From Gammaproteobacteria bacterium (GTDB taxonomy: Bacteria; Pseudomonadota; Gammaproteobacteria; Pseudomonadales; Azotimanducaceae): 64,000 nucleotides of DNA. Under the pieces are notes generated by a model, which was not told the origin of the DNA, did not search any database, and saw only the letters and a list, made by a program, of their open reading frames with translations. How positions within the stretch are numbered: position 1 is the first letter of the stretch; each line of letters starts with the position of its first letter. The stretch covers positions 8,198-72,197 of the forward strand of contig DUBB01000009.1 in assembly GCA_012960535.1 (NCBI GenBank), in the 5' to 3' direction. Position numbers and translations under genes: made by a program. Below, in pieces: positions 51,956-60,776 of this stretch.

Positions 51956-52925
51956 AAAAACCGACTTCAACACCACCCATTTCGTCTTCGTTATCAACTA
52001 TTTCTGCCGGAAATCCCGCTGCTGTAACCGACAGGCCGGTTGCTTGTTCAAGCCTGCGGATAATATTAGGCGACCACTCGCGCGGACCAAACCTCGTTTG
52101 ACCATCCTTGAAGATCTCCAGTAACAGGGGTGACAAATCCAGGTCCACACCACTTCGATCGGCAATCTGCTGAAACAAACCCAGGTCTTTGAGAACGAGA
52201 TCCATGGTGAAATTGATATTCCGGCTACCGTTCAGGATAACCTGCCCTTCAGTTTCGTGGACAAATGAATTGCCCGAGGAAATTCGAATGGCCTGATACG
52301 CCGTCGCCAGGTCTAATCCCGCAGCCTTGGACACGGTCAGTGCCTCGCAAACCGAAACCAGGTTCGCCGTAGCCAGGTAATTGGTGCACACCTTCAGCGT
52401 CGAAGCCGACCCCAAAGGGCCCGTATGCAAGATCTCCCTGCCCATGATGGACAGCAGTGGCAGCACCTGCTCAAACGTGGTCCTTTCACAGCCGGCTAAA
52501 ATGGCGATATTACCCGTCTCGGCCCGATGACAGCCGCCGGATACCGGGCAATCTGCCGCTCTTCCACCGAGTTGCATGACGCTGGCACCTAACCGGCGAA
52601 CCTCCGCCTCATCGGTTGTGCTCATCTCCAGCCATACTTTACCGGTAGAAAACCCTTGTAAAACCCCTTGTTCACCTTCCATCACGCTGGCACTGATACT
52701 GGGCGATGGCAAACAGGTAATCAGCACGTCCACCTTTTGAATCATTTCCACAGGCGCGTCAGCGCAGCCAGCCCCAGCATTGACGAATGGCCTGACCTTA
52801 TCAGTATCGATGTCATGAACGATCAGATCCACATCGTTTCTCAACAGCGACTGCGCCAGTTTTGCGCCCACATTGCCTAACCCTATAAAACCTACTTTGA
52901 TGAGCCTTCTCCCTTTTCTAATCAC
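51939..52925 (-). CDS. Beta-hydroxyacid dehydrogenase (3-hydroxyisobutyrate dehydrogenase family)
   Basis: 328 residues from GTG 52925. The NAD(P) Rossmann start is KVGFIGLGNVGAKLAQSLL, followed by DCPVSGGCHRAETGNIAILA (the D-x-P-V-S-G-G substrate loop), GSASTLKVCTNYLATANL with the catalytic lysine and asparagine, and MDLVLKDLGLFQQIA. Homology would place the start at the codon before KVGFIGLG, which is ATC (52901-52899); the GTG adds eight basic residues. Members oxidise short beta-hydroxyacids or reduce tartronate-type semialdehydes. Ends with a terminator, and the HD protein gene diverges from it. Confidence 0.85.
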   Translation of the reverse strand: MIRKGRRLIKVGFIGLGNVGAKLAQSLLRNDVDLIVHDIDTDKVRPFVNAGAGCADAPVEMIQKVDVLITCLPSPSISASVMEGEQGVLQGFSTGKVWLEMSTTDEAEVRRLGASVMQLGGRAADCPVSGGCHRAETGNIAILAGCERTTFEQVLPLLSIMGREILHTGPLGSASTLKVCTNYLATANLVSVCEALTVSKAAGLDLATAYQAIRISSGNSFVHETEGQVILNGSRNINFTMDLVLKDLGLFQQIADRSGVDLDLSPLLLEIFKDGQTRFGPREWSPNIIRRLEQATGLSVTAAGFPAEIVDNEDEMGGVEVGFSRSQG

Positions 52926-53172
52926 GCTAAATAGCTTTCATTGCCGTATTGTCACTCGCTTGGTACAAGCCTTCAATCAATCGCTGAGAAAATGGTGCAC
53001 TCGCTTAGCTGCTATAACAACTCACTGGTACAATGACTTATTGCTGACATTTCAACCCCTTGGCAGTAAAACCCGGCCCTGGCAACACCCTTTATCTCGG
53101 TGCAGGCCCAGCGAAAACCGGATTAAAGTAGTATTATAGAATCCGCAAAATCATTTGAATCAGGGGTAATCC

Positions 53173-53745
53173 ATGAACACCGTAAGCTTCTCAAAAATGT
53201 CAGATGGATCCGGCGCTGACTACAGGATGCTGGCTGAGTATGAGCGTGACCAGATCAACGCATTACCAGAAAATATTCTAAGCCAGTTGCGAACTCTTGA
53301 GACTAGCCTGCAAGGCTACAAAATTCATCGCCTGGAACACGCCTTGCAGGCTGCAACCCGGGCAGAGCGAGAGGGTATGGACATAGAATGGATTGTGGCT
53401 GCCCTGGTGCACGACATTGGTGATGGCCTGGCACCGTTAAACCACTCCCAGCTGGCTGCTGCCATCATCAGGCCGTACGTGCGAGCTGAAGTCACCTGGG
53501 TAGTAGAGATGCATGGCCTGTTCCAGATGATCTACTATGCTCATCACCTGGACCTGGACCCCAACGGTCGGGATCAGTATAAACAACACCCGTGGTACAA
53601 CAGTTGCGTGCGTTTTTGCGAACGACTGGATCAGTGTTCTTTTGACCCTGCCTATGACAGCGAAACCCTGCAACACTTTGCCCCCCTGGTGCATGAGGTC
53701 TTTTCACGGGCCCCGTTTCAGCCAGCCATTGTTAACCCTGAATGA
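53173..53745 (+). CDS. HD-domain protein, PhnZ/TmpB-like
   Basis: 190 residues, AGGGGT site before the ATG. Metal-ligand pattern: H56 in RLEHALQAA, H80-D81 in ALVHDIGD, H91 in LNHSQLAAAI, H114 in VVEMHGLFQ and D154-region FCERLDQ. The length and the LEHALQAA...LVHDIGD arrangement fit the mixed-valence diiron HD oxygenases (PhnZ, TmpB) better than phosphohydrolases, but the helix 3 histidine of HDIGH is an aspartate here. TmpB acts on a trimethylamino-phosphonate to give glycine betaine, which would suit this locus. Activity is inference. Confidence 0.72.
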   Translation: MNTVSFSKMSDGSGADYRMLAEYERDQINALPENILSQLRTLETSLQGYKIHRLEHALQAATRAEREGMDIEWIVAALVHDIGDGLAPLNHSQLAAAIIRPYVRAEVTWVVEMHGLFQMIYYAHHLDLDPNGRDQYKQHPWYNSCVRFCERLDQCSFDPAYDSETLQHFAPLVHEVFSRAPFQPAIVNPE

Positions 53746-53773
53746 CGCCCTCGAGCTAGCATCCAGAGACCGC

Positions 53774-55585
53774 TCATAATACTGAAGCAAGAAGTGACTG
53801 GGTATAAGCATGGTCAGGGTCTGAAAACACTCGGGACACGGGTCCTGATTCTCTAATCCTGCCTTGCTCCAGAACCACGACCTGATCCGCGAGGACGTCA
53901 ACAACTGCAAGATCGTGGGATACAAACAGTATTGCCAGCTGACTTTCCTGACGTAACCGAAGCAGCAGTTTAATGATGGAAGCTTGTACAGAGACATCCA
54001 GGGCCGAGGTGATTTCATCACAGAGAATCAAATCCGGTTTAGCCACCAGGGCACGAGCAATGGCGATTCGCTGTTTCTCACCGCCTGATAACTGCCCTGG
54101 ATAACGCGTGCGATACGCCAGGGGTAGATTAACCCGGGTCAGTATCTCATCTACCTGCTGCCTGATAGCCTCATCAGAACTGCCAAAATAAAGTTTAATA
54201 GGTCGAGCCAGAATTGCCTCAACGGTCTGACTTGGATTCAGCGAGGCATCCGGATTCTGAAATACCAGCTGGATCTTCTGCTGGCAATCAGCGTCTCTGC
54301 TGCCAACCGAATGACGCAGGTCAAACTGGTCATTCAGCATGAGGCTGCCAGCAAAAGGCTTCTGTAATCCGGCAATGGTTTTCAGCAAAGTGCTTTTGCC
54401 ACTACCAGACTCGCCCACCAGACCCAGAATTTCTCCTCGCCTGATTTCAAACTCAATACCCTGGGTCACTAAACTCGGTTGACGACCTGTAAACCAGCGT
54501 GTCAGGGATGGCCGGTCATAACTCACACTCAAATCCTTAACTCGCAATACCACCCTGCTGAATTTCGTTGGCTTGTTAATCCGATCACTGCCTTCAACTG
54601 ATTTCCAATCCAGCGCCTCACTGGCCAAATGGCATTTCACCTGTCTGGCCGACACTGTCGAGCTGTCTGGCTTGTGCTGCTGACAAACCGGTCGCGCATA
54701 GCTACAACGCTCAACAAAAACACACTGGTTATCAAAATTCCGCTGTCCGGGCTGAGGTTGCATGCCTTCCAGGCTCACCGGTAATCTATCCTGGTGCATT
54801 CTTGGAATACTATCCAGCAAGCCTTTGGTATAGGGGTGGGCGGGATTGTCGATAAGATCGTTTTTATCACCCAGCTCAACCAGTTCACCTGCATACATAA
54901 TGGCAATTTTATTACAGACAGCGCTGATCACCCCGATATCATGGCTGACGTAGATCATGGCAGTTCGAGTCTCAGCGGTTATTTCCCGAAGCAGGTCAAG
55001 AACATGAACCTGGGTGGTCACATCCAGACCCGTGGTAGGCTCGTCTAGCAGCAGTAAATCGGGTTCGCCGGCCAATGCCATGGCAATAGCAATGCGCTGC
55101 TGCTGTCCGCCTGATAACTCGTGTGGATAACGCTTGAGTAGTTCCCCCGGATCGGGCAGTTGAACCCGATCCAGCAGACTGAAACAGCGCTGTCGCCACA
55201 ACCCTGACGGTAAATCTGAATGCAGGCTTAAAGCCTCAAACAACTGATTTTCAATTTTCATTGTTGGTGTCAATGACTGTCCCGCATTCTGCGGGATCAA
55301 GGCCATTCGCCCACCTCGCAGTTTCTGCAGGTCCCCTGCTGGCATCACCCCGGGGTCTTCACCCATAAACTGTAGATCACCGCCCAAGCGGTGCAGGCCC
55401 GCTTTATAAAATCCCATAATGGCCAGCAACAACGTGCTTTTACCGCAGCCACTTTCGCCCACCAAACCCAGGGTTTCTCCTGCGGCGAGCGACAGATCCA
55501 CCGAAGATATAACCGCAACCGACCGGCTCTGCGCATCGCTATAGCCAATGGATAAACCATTGATACTGAGTAACGAACCGCTCAC
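53774..55585 (-). CDS. ABC transporter, two fused ATP-binding domains (DppD-DppF fusion)
   Basis: 603 residues containing two complete ATPases. First: Walker A GESGCGKST, signature LSGGQQQRIAIA, Walker B LLLLDEPTTGLD, then a DppD-type C-terminal cysteine region (CVFVERCSYARPVCQQH). Second: GESGSGKST, LSGGEKQRIAIA and LILCDEITSALD. Such fusions power family 5 (dipeptide/oligopeptide/nickel) importers. Its GTG start overlaps the upstream permease stop by four bases. Cytoplasmic face of the inner membrane. Confidence 0.92.
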   Translation of the reverse strand: MSGSLLSINGLSIGYSDAQSRSVAVISSVDLSLAAGETLGLVGESGCGKSTLLLAIMGFYKAGLHRLGGDLQFMGEDPGVMPAGDLQKLRGGRMALIPQNAGQSLTPTMKIENQLFEALSLHSDLPSGLWRQRCFSLLDRVQLPDPGELLKRYPHELSGGQQQRIAIAMALAGEPDLLLLDEPTTGLDVTTQVHVLDLLREITAETRTAMIYVSHDIGVISAVCNKIAIMYAGELVELGDKNDLIDNPAHPYTKGLLDSIPRMHQDRLPVSLEGMQPQPGQRNFDNQCVFVERCSYARPVCQQHKPDSSTVSARQVKCHLASEALDWKSVEGSDRINKPTKFSRVVLRVKDLSVSYDRPSLTRWFTGRQPSLVTQGIEFEIRRGEILGLVGESGSGKSTLLKTIAGLQKPFAGSLMLNDQFDLRHSVGSRDADCQQKIQLVFQNPDASLNPSQTVEAILARPIKLYFGSSDEAIRQQVDEILTRVNLPLAYRTRYPGQLSGGEKQRIAIARALVAKPDLILCDEITSALDVSVQASIIKLLLRLRQESQLAILFVSHDLAVVDVLADQVVVLEQGRIRESGPVSRVFSDPDHAYTQSLLASVL

Positions 55586-56433
55586 AGCAGCACCCTGGTA
55601 GATCTATCAAGCCCTAGAGATTTAGCCAAAGCATCGGCTGTCAGGTTGATTCCAATGATAAGTGAGCTCAGCGCAATCATCGGCAGCAATACCGGCCAGG
55701 CAGCCAGAGCCATATAAATCCGTGCGCTGGCTATCATCAAACCCCAGTCAGGCGTGGGCGGTGTTACACCAAAGCCAAGAAACGACAGCGCACTGAAGGC
55801 CAATAGCATCCAGGACCAGCGCATAGCGGATTCCACTAACAGAACATCCCGGACATTAGGCAGTATCTCCCTGAACAGGATACTGAAAGTGCCTTCTCCT
55901 CGGGATTTTGCGGCTAATACATAATCCTTGACCACCACGTCAAGGGTTGCCGCTCGTGCCAATCTGACGAAGCCAATGCCATAGAAAAAGCCCAGTGTTA
56001 AAATCATAACAACAGGATCGTTGCCAAAAGTGGCGATCACCAAAAGCAAAAAAATCATAAATGGTATGGCCAGGAATATATCGATGCCGCGCATGATCAC
56101 CTCGTCGGTTCGCCCCCCCTTATAGCCGGCCATAATTCCGCAAAAACCACCCCAGGTAAGCGCCAGGCAGGTGGCCAGCAAAGTGACCAGAATTGCCTGC
56201 CTTCCTCCCAGCATGGTGCGTGTGAGCACGTCCCTGCCCAGGGTATCAAGCCCCGCCCAATGCTGTAAGGAAGGGCCAATGTGATTGATGATTTCGGATT
56301 GGCTATCAAACTGGTATGGCACCAACCAGGGAGAAACCAGCGCAAGCAGAACATGGAACAGGACCATGCTCAGACCAAACCTTCCAGAACGGGAAGCCAG
56401 AATCCCGGTTAACAATGTATGCAGCGAATTCAA
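55582..56433 (-). CDS. ABC transporter permease, DppC-like
   Basis: 283 residues with an N-terminal helix, GPSLQHWAGLDTLGRDVLTR (the DppC/OppC hallmark) and an EAA-loop at VVVKDYVLAAKSRGEGTFSI followed by LPNVRDVLLVESAM. Five to six membrane helices. Overlaps the DppB-like gene and the ATPase gene by four bases at each end, so the three are translationally coupled. Confidence 0.9.
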   Translation of the reverse strand: MNSLHTLLTGILASRSGRFGLSMVLFHVLLALVSPWLVPYQFDSQSEIINHIGPSLQHWAGLDTLGRDVLTRTMLGGRQAILVTLLATCLALTWGGFCGIMAGYKGGRTDEVIMRGIDIFLAIPFMIFLLLVIATFGNDPVVMILTLGFFYGIGFVRLARAATLDVVVKDYVLAAKSRGEGTFSILFREILPNVRDVLLVESAMRWSWMLLAFSALSFLGFGVTPPTPDWGLMIASARIYMALAAWPVLLPMIALSSLIIGINLTADALAKSLGLDRSTRVLL

Positions 56434-57386
56434 CCTGTCCCTCGCTGGCTTCGCAGCCTTGGGTTGAGAAGTAACGTTACCAGGTCTGCAAACAGATTAA
56501 GACTGATATAGATCGATGCCATCAGCAGGGCTATAGCCTGTACCAATGCAAAGTCCCGGTCGGCAATTGCATTCACAGAGAGACGACCAATGCCCGGGTA
56601 ATTGAAAACCACTTCAACGACCAGTACGCCGCCCATCAGCCAGGCGATATTCAGAGCAATCAGATTAATCGCTGGCAGCAGCGCATTGGGCAGAGCATGC
56701 TGTAGCACCAGCCGCCAGCGAGGAAGTCCTTTGAGACTGCCCATCAACACGAAATCTGAGGCGAGTATATTGATCATGCTGGTCCTGACCATGCGCATGA
56801 TGTGAGCCACCATTACCAGCGTCAACGTTATCACTGGCAACACAATGTTAGACAGAACTTCGAGCACTGGCGCATCGGCTCGCATGATTACGATCCCCGG
56901 TAGCCAGCCAAGCCAGACCCCGAACACCGATATAAGCAATGTGCCCGTGATGAATTCTGGTACTGTCATACAGAAAATGGCAATACCGGATATCCATAAA
57001 TCTGCTTGCCGGTCTCTATACAGAGCGGCAATTGCGCCAAGCAGAATTGCCAGCGGAATTCCCAGAACAGCGGCAGAAAGTCCTAAAATTACGGTGTTGC
57101 GAAAGCGCGACCCGATAATATCAGCAAGCGGCTTATCCCGCTTTATACTCTGACCGAGATCGCCTGCCATGAGTCCATCTGCCCATTTCAGGTATCTGAC
57201 CGGCGCCGGACGATCAAGCTGATGCTTGCTTCGGCAATTGTCCAGTCGTTGTCCCTGGGCCATCTGACCCAGGAAAGCCTGGCAGGCATCACCGGGCAAC
57301 AGTTCCACCGCAATAAACACCACCACAGAAACAGCCCAGAGGGTTATCAGGGCAAACAAAAACCGCCTGGCTATCAATAGCAGCAA
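56430..57386 (-). CDS. ABC transporter permease, DppB-like
   Basis: 318 residues. N-terminal helix FLFALITLWAVSVVVFIAVELLPGD is diagnostic of DppB/OppB subunits; GDLGQSIKRDKPLADIIGSR and the EAA-like loop around MVRTSMINILASDFVLMGSLKG follow, then LPAINLIALNIAWLMGGVLVVE. First permease of the importer; forms the heterodimeric channel with the next gene. Starts nine bases after the homocysteine methyltransferase gene on the same strand. Confidence 0.9.
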   Translation of the reverse strand: MLLLIARRFLFALITLWAVSVVVFIAVELLPGDACQAFLGQMAQGQRLDNCRSKHQLDRPAPVRYLKWADGLMAGDLGQSIKRDKPLADIIGSRFRNTVILGLSAAVLGIPLAILLGAIAALYRDRQADLWISGIAIFCMTVPEFITGTLLISVFGVWLGWLPGIVIMRADAPVLEVLSNIVLPVITLTLVMVAHIMRMVRTSMINILASDFVLMGSLKGLPRWRLVLQHALPNALLPAINLIALNIAWLMGGVLVVEVVFNYPGIGRLSVNAIADRDFALVQAIALLMASIYISLNLFADLVTLLLNPRLRSQRGTG

Positions 57387-57394
57387 AACAATCC

Positions 57395-58285
57395 TTACTG
57401 ATTAAACGCTGTTAGCGCTCGGCTGAGCGCCTTAATATCGGCCGGTCCAATACCACAGCAACCGCCAATAATAGTTGCTCCAGCCACTGCTGCACGCAAA
57501 CTCTGAGCCACGAAATAATCGGTGGTGACATCACTTCGACGCCCTGTCTCCAAAGCATTGTCCAGGGTCCAGCCTTCAGGAACCCGTCCCATACGGTTGG
57601 CATAACAGCCCAGCGGCTTATTGGTCAACTCAGCTAACTCAATCAGGCCGCTCTCGATGGTCTCCGGACAGGTACAATTCAGCATATAACCATCGACATC
57701 CAGATAAGCAATCTTATTAAACGCGTCGGCGAGACTCTCACCACTGCGTAATCCACTGCCAGGCGTTTCATGTAGCGTCCATGAAACGTACACCGGCTTG
57801 CCATTACCCCATCGTTTTGCCTGGCTGGCGGCAAGTTCTGCCTCCGCCGCTGAAGACATGGTCTCACAAATATACAGATCAACAAATGGCTGCAGCGCTT
57901 CGACCATATTCTGATAAACAGGCAGGGCAACCTCTTTTGCGGGCACCAAATCGGGTCGATAGCTTTCTGAAAGAGGTGGTATTGAACCTGCCACTAATAC
58001 CTTGTCGCTGCCCGCGTCTACTGCCTGCCTTGCAAGCTTACCCGCCAGGCGGGTCAACCGAACATACTCTGTCTGCAGATTTTCTTTAGCCAGGTAGCTC
58101 GGGATGGTGGAATAGGTATTGGTAATGATCATGCGAGCGCCAGCCTCTATATACTCGCGATGCAAATCGACGACGATCTGGGGTTTTTCAATGAGCGCTC
58201 TGGCAGACCACAAGCCTTTGCCACTATTGCTGATGCGTTTCTGGATTTCACCCCCCATCCCGCCATCAAGAACCGTTATTGTCAC
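57395..58285 (-). CDS. Homocysteine S-methyltransferase family protein
   Basis: 296 residues from GTG 58285 with a CGGAGGT site. TIM barrel start VLDGGMGGEIQKR, ARMIITNTYSTIPSYLA, VAGSIPPLSESYRPDL, LYICETMSSAAEAELA, and the zinc ligands C in LNCTCPETIE and the C-C pair of GGCCGIGP near the end. The family (MmuM, BHMT-related) moves a methyl from S-methylmethionine, betaine or another donor to homocysteine. It heads the minus-strand ABC importer operon, so the importer may bring the methyl donor. With a betaine-type cluster nearby, betaine use is possible but not shown. Confidence 0.85.
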   Translation of the reverse strand: MTITVLDGGMGGEIQKRISNSGKGLWSARALIEKPQIVVDLHREYIEAGARMIITNTYSTIPSYLAKENLQTEYVRLTRLAGKLARQAVDAGSDKVLVAGSIPPLSESYRPDLVPAKEVALPVYQNMVEALQPFVDLYICETMSSAAEAELAASQAKRWGNGKPVYVSWTLHETPGSGLRSGESLADAFNKIAYLDVDGYMLNCTCPETIESGLIELAELTNKPLGCYANRMGRVPEGWTLDNALETGRRSDVTTDYFVAQSLRAAVAGATIIGGCCGIGPADIKALSRALTAFNQ

Positions 58286-58346
58286 ACTTACCTCCGCATT
58301 GAGTGCCGTAATATACTATTGATTCCGCCTGTCCGGTAAAGCGGGT

Positions 58347-59381
58347 CTACTGCTGCCAGATACACAGACCGAAAGTGGCACCACCCGCCAGGCTCTGTTT
58401 TATCTCAGAGGGCGGCACCAGTTGATTAGAACCTGCTTTACAGACCAGTATCTGCGGGCCATAGCCCGCCATATCCAGCAAAACCTGATCCAGATGCCTG
58501 TATTGCACATCATGGCCTTCGCCTGGATACTGACGCAGAATCACCTTCGCCTTGGGATAACTGGTCTGCCATTGATCGTCTTCTTCTGTTTTCAGCAGGG
58601 CATCAGCCAGGCCTTTGTAGACGTAGAGGTCGGTTTCGACCTGTGAGGTGTCGATAACCCCCTGTTTACAATAAAGCAGCGTCTCATGATCCAGAGGCGT
58701 GGGGTCTGCGCCCTGGCCCCGTAAGTTATGCGCCCTGGCGGCTTCATCAAAAGCGGTGTCCTGGAATCCTTCTACGTGATGCATAGGACTGCTGCTAGGA
58801 AAGCCAAAAAACTGCATGGGATAAGCCAGTAAATCCCGATAAGCACTGATCGCCCCGCTAGCCTCACACCAGTCAGCTTGACCAATCAGCGGTGAGGTTG
58901 CAGCCATGTGTATGGATATAAGGCGGTCATTATTTCGCGAGGCGATTTTCGCTGTATAGGGCCCTCCACCCGAGATACCAAACAATATGAATTTATCAAT
59001 CCCCAGGTGATCAAGCACCAGCTCAACATCCTCAGCATAACTGGACATATCCAGGGAAGGGTCATAGTCAGTCTGGCCAAACCCGTTGCGTTCAACCGTA
59101 ATCATTCGGATGGCCAGCTGCTGGCGCAGGGTTCTTAAAAAATCAAGCAACCGAATGGCCCTGACTGACGTTCCCAGGCCACCTGTGAACACCACTGGCA
59201 CCCCCTGGTCAACGCCATCATCAATATAGTGGATTCGTCGACCATCGGCATTTTCAAGCTGCTGGACGGTGGGACCCAGGGAATCGAATTGGCCTGGCAT
59301 CTGATCTGCTACCGATGCCCCTTCAACCGAACTGACCAGCAGTAGCAATAATAATATTCCTGTACGTGCAATGATAATCAT
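58347..59381 (-). CDS. Exported alpha/beta hydrolase
   Basis: 344 residues from ATG 59381, giving a signal peptide (MIIIARTGILLLLLLVSSVEG). The core reads IHYIDDGVDQGVPVVFTGGL (oxyanion region), VERNGFGQTDYDP and the nucleophile elbow FGISGGGPYTAKIA, with GEGHDVQYRHLD supplying the final histidine. Lipase/esterase-type enzyme in the periplasm; substrate unknown. Precedes the homocysteine methyltransferase gene by 61 bases on the same strand. Confidence 0.78.
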   Translation of the reverse strand: MIIIARTGILLLLLLVSSVEGASVADQMPGQFDSLGPTVQQLENADGRRIHYIDDGVDQGVPVVFTGGLGTSVRAIRLLDFLRTLRQQLAIRMITVERNGFGQTDYDPSLDMSSYAEDVELVLDHLGIDKFILFGISGGGPYTAKIASRNNDRLISIHMAATSPLIGQADWCEASGAISAYRDLLAYPMQFFGFPSSSPMHHVEGFQDTAFDEAARAHNLRGQGADPTPLDHETLLYCKQGVIDTSQVETDLYVYKGLADALLKTEEDDQWQTSYPKAKVILRQYPGEGHDVQYRHLDQVLLDMAGYGPQILVCKAGSNQLVPPSEIKQSLAGGATFGLCIWQQ

Positions 59382-59782
59382 CTGTTTACCCAAAATATCC
59401 AAATTCTAAGTCAAGGCAACTTTATCATGGCAATGGCTCCCCTGGCGTGCTGTATTATAAGCCGTTATAGAAAAAGTTCTGCACACCGCATACAAACAAA
59501 TCCACCTGAAGCCATCAGGTCAATTTATCCTGTGCTGTCACCCCAGCTGCAGACACGGCCGCAGACTAACCAGACCCCTGAACCTGAATCTGGATCAGAA
59601 CCTGATGGCACTTATGGAAGCGCTCGCCTATCTGCACTAACAATAGAAAACAAATTAAAAAACAAATAAAAAAACAATGAAACACAACGTAAAAAAACTT
59701 GTCCAGGATGCATTTTTTCTTCCAATAATCACCCCTACTCGCGCATAATGCATCGAATTCAAACCGGGGGTTATTAACAGCG
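59382..59782. other. Divergent region before the MTHFR gene
   Basis: About 400 bases. No gene seen. The right half is strongly A-rich (several A5-A7 runs at 59650-59698) and carries a promoter-like pair at 59699-59729. Runs of A in phase with the helix suggest intrinsic curvature upstream of that promoter. Confidence 0.45.
59699..59729 (+). promoter_or_regulatory. Weak sigma70-like promoter for the MTHFR gene
   Basis: TTGTCC (59699-59704) and AATAAT (59724-59729) are spaced 19 bases apart, 54 bases before the ATG, with A-tracts upstream acting as a possible UP element. Spacing is longer than optimal. Confidence 0.25.
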
Positions 59783-60652
59783 ATGAAATTCTCAAGCAAA
59801 CTGAAACAAGGTGAATTTGTTGTCACCACAGAACTGACGCCCCCTAAAGGTACTGACCTGACTGCTCTGCTGGCAACAGCAGCCTCACTCGAGAACCACG
59901 TCGACGCTTTCAATATCACAGATTCTCACAACGCCAGAATGAGCCTTTCTCCTTTAGCCGCGGCATCGGCCCTGGTGCAGGCCGGCCTGGATCCTATTCT
60001 GCAGATGACCACACGAGATCGTAATAGAATCGCCCTGCAATCTGACATGCTCGGTGCCGGCTGTCTGGGCGTGGAGAATCTGGTCTGCATGGGAGGTGAT
60101 CCGCCTCACCTGGGTGATCATCCAGATGCCAAACCGGTGTTTGATTTCAGTACCCTGGAATTGCTCGATGCTGCCAGCAAACTAAACGCTGGCATCGACT
60201 CAACGGGCAATAAACTCAACAAAGCGCCTGTTTTCAACATCGGTGCGGTCGTCAACCCAGGCGCTGACAACCTTGACAAGGAAATCGACCGGCTGAAAGA
60301 AAAAATCGACAATGGCGCAACTTTTTTTCAGACCCAGGCGATCTTTGACATTAGTGCCTTTGAGCGTTTCTGTGATCGTGTTGCCAGCTTCGATTTACCT
60401 CTGATAGCAGGCATACTTCCCGTTAAGTCAGCTAAAATGGCTGCCTATATGAACAGCAATGTACCCGGCATTAGCGTGCCTGCAAGCATCATCAACAGAA
60501 TCAACGAAAGCAAAAACGTCAAAGCAACAAGCACTGAAATCAGTGCCACCATTGTCGCCGACATCAAGCCATTTTGTTGCGGTGTGCATTTAATGGCCAT
60601 CGGCTGGGAAGCGCTTATACCGGCAATACTGGAACAGGCCGCAGTGCGCTAA
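59783..60652 (+). CDS. metF: 5,10-methylenetetrahydrofolate reductase, short MetF type
   Basis: 289 residues. FAD TIM-barrel features: FVVTTELTPPKGTDLTAL (the catalytic E in TTELTPPKG), NITDSHNARMSLSPLA, QMTTRDRNRIALQSDML, GVENLVCMGGDPPHLG, FFQTQAIFDISAFERF and the final CCGVHLMAIGWEALIPAIL. This form, common in one-carbon and corrinoid pathways, interconverts methylene-THF and methyl-THF. Beside the demethylation operon it may run toward methylene-THF, oxidising methyl groups delivered by the corrinoid system. A separate FolD or formate-THF ligase is not in the window. Confidence 0.88.
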   Translation: MKFSSKLKQGEFVVTTELTPPKGTDLTALLATAASLENHVDAFNITDSHNARMSLSPLAAASALVQAGLDPILQMTTRDRNRIALQSDMLGAGCLGVENLVCMGGDPPHLGDHPDAKPVFDFSTLELLDAASKLNAGIDSTGNKLNKAPVFNIGAVVNPGADNLDKEIDRLKEKIDNGATFFQTQAIFDISAFERFCDRVASFDLPLIAGILPVKSAKMAAYMNSNVPGISVPASIINRINESKNVKATSTEISATIVADIKPFCCGVHLMAIGWEALIPAILEQAAVR

Positions 60653-60686
60653 CCTGAGCCATAACCGGGCACTTGATCTTAAAGCA

Positions 60687-60710
60687 GCGTAACGAGTACC
60701 CGTGTTACGC
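60687..60710. terminator. Hairpin between convergent MTHFR and diheme cytochrome genes
   Basis: gcgtaac (60687-60693) and gttacgc (60704-60710) form a perfect seven-base stem with a ten-base loop. No U-run; possibly a bidirectional weak terminator. Confidence 0.3.
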
Positions 60711-60776
60711 CACTAGAACAACGCGGCCGAACGGCAACAAAGTCTAGCCGCAGGCAAATCCTAACAGGCCTTGAAG

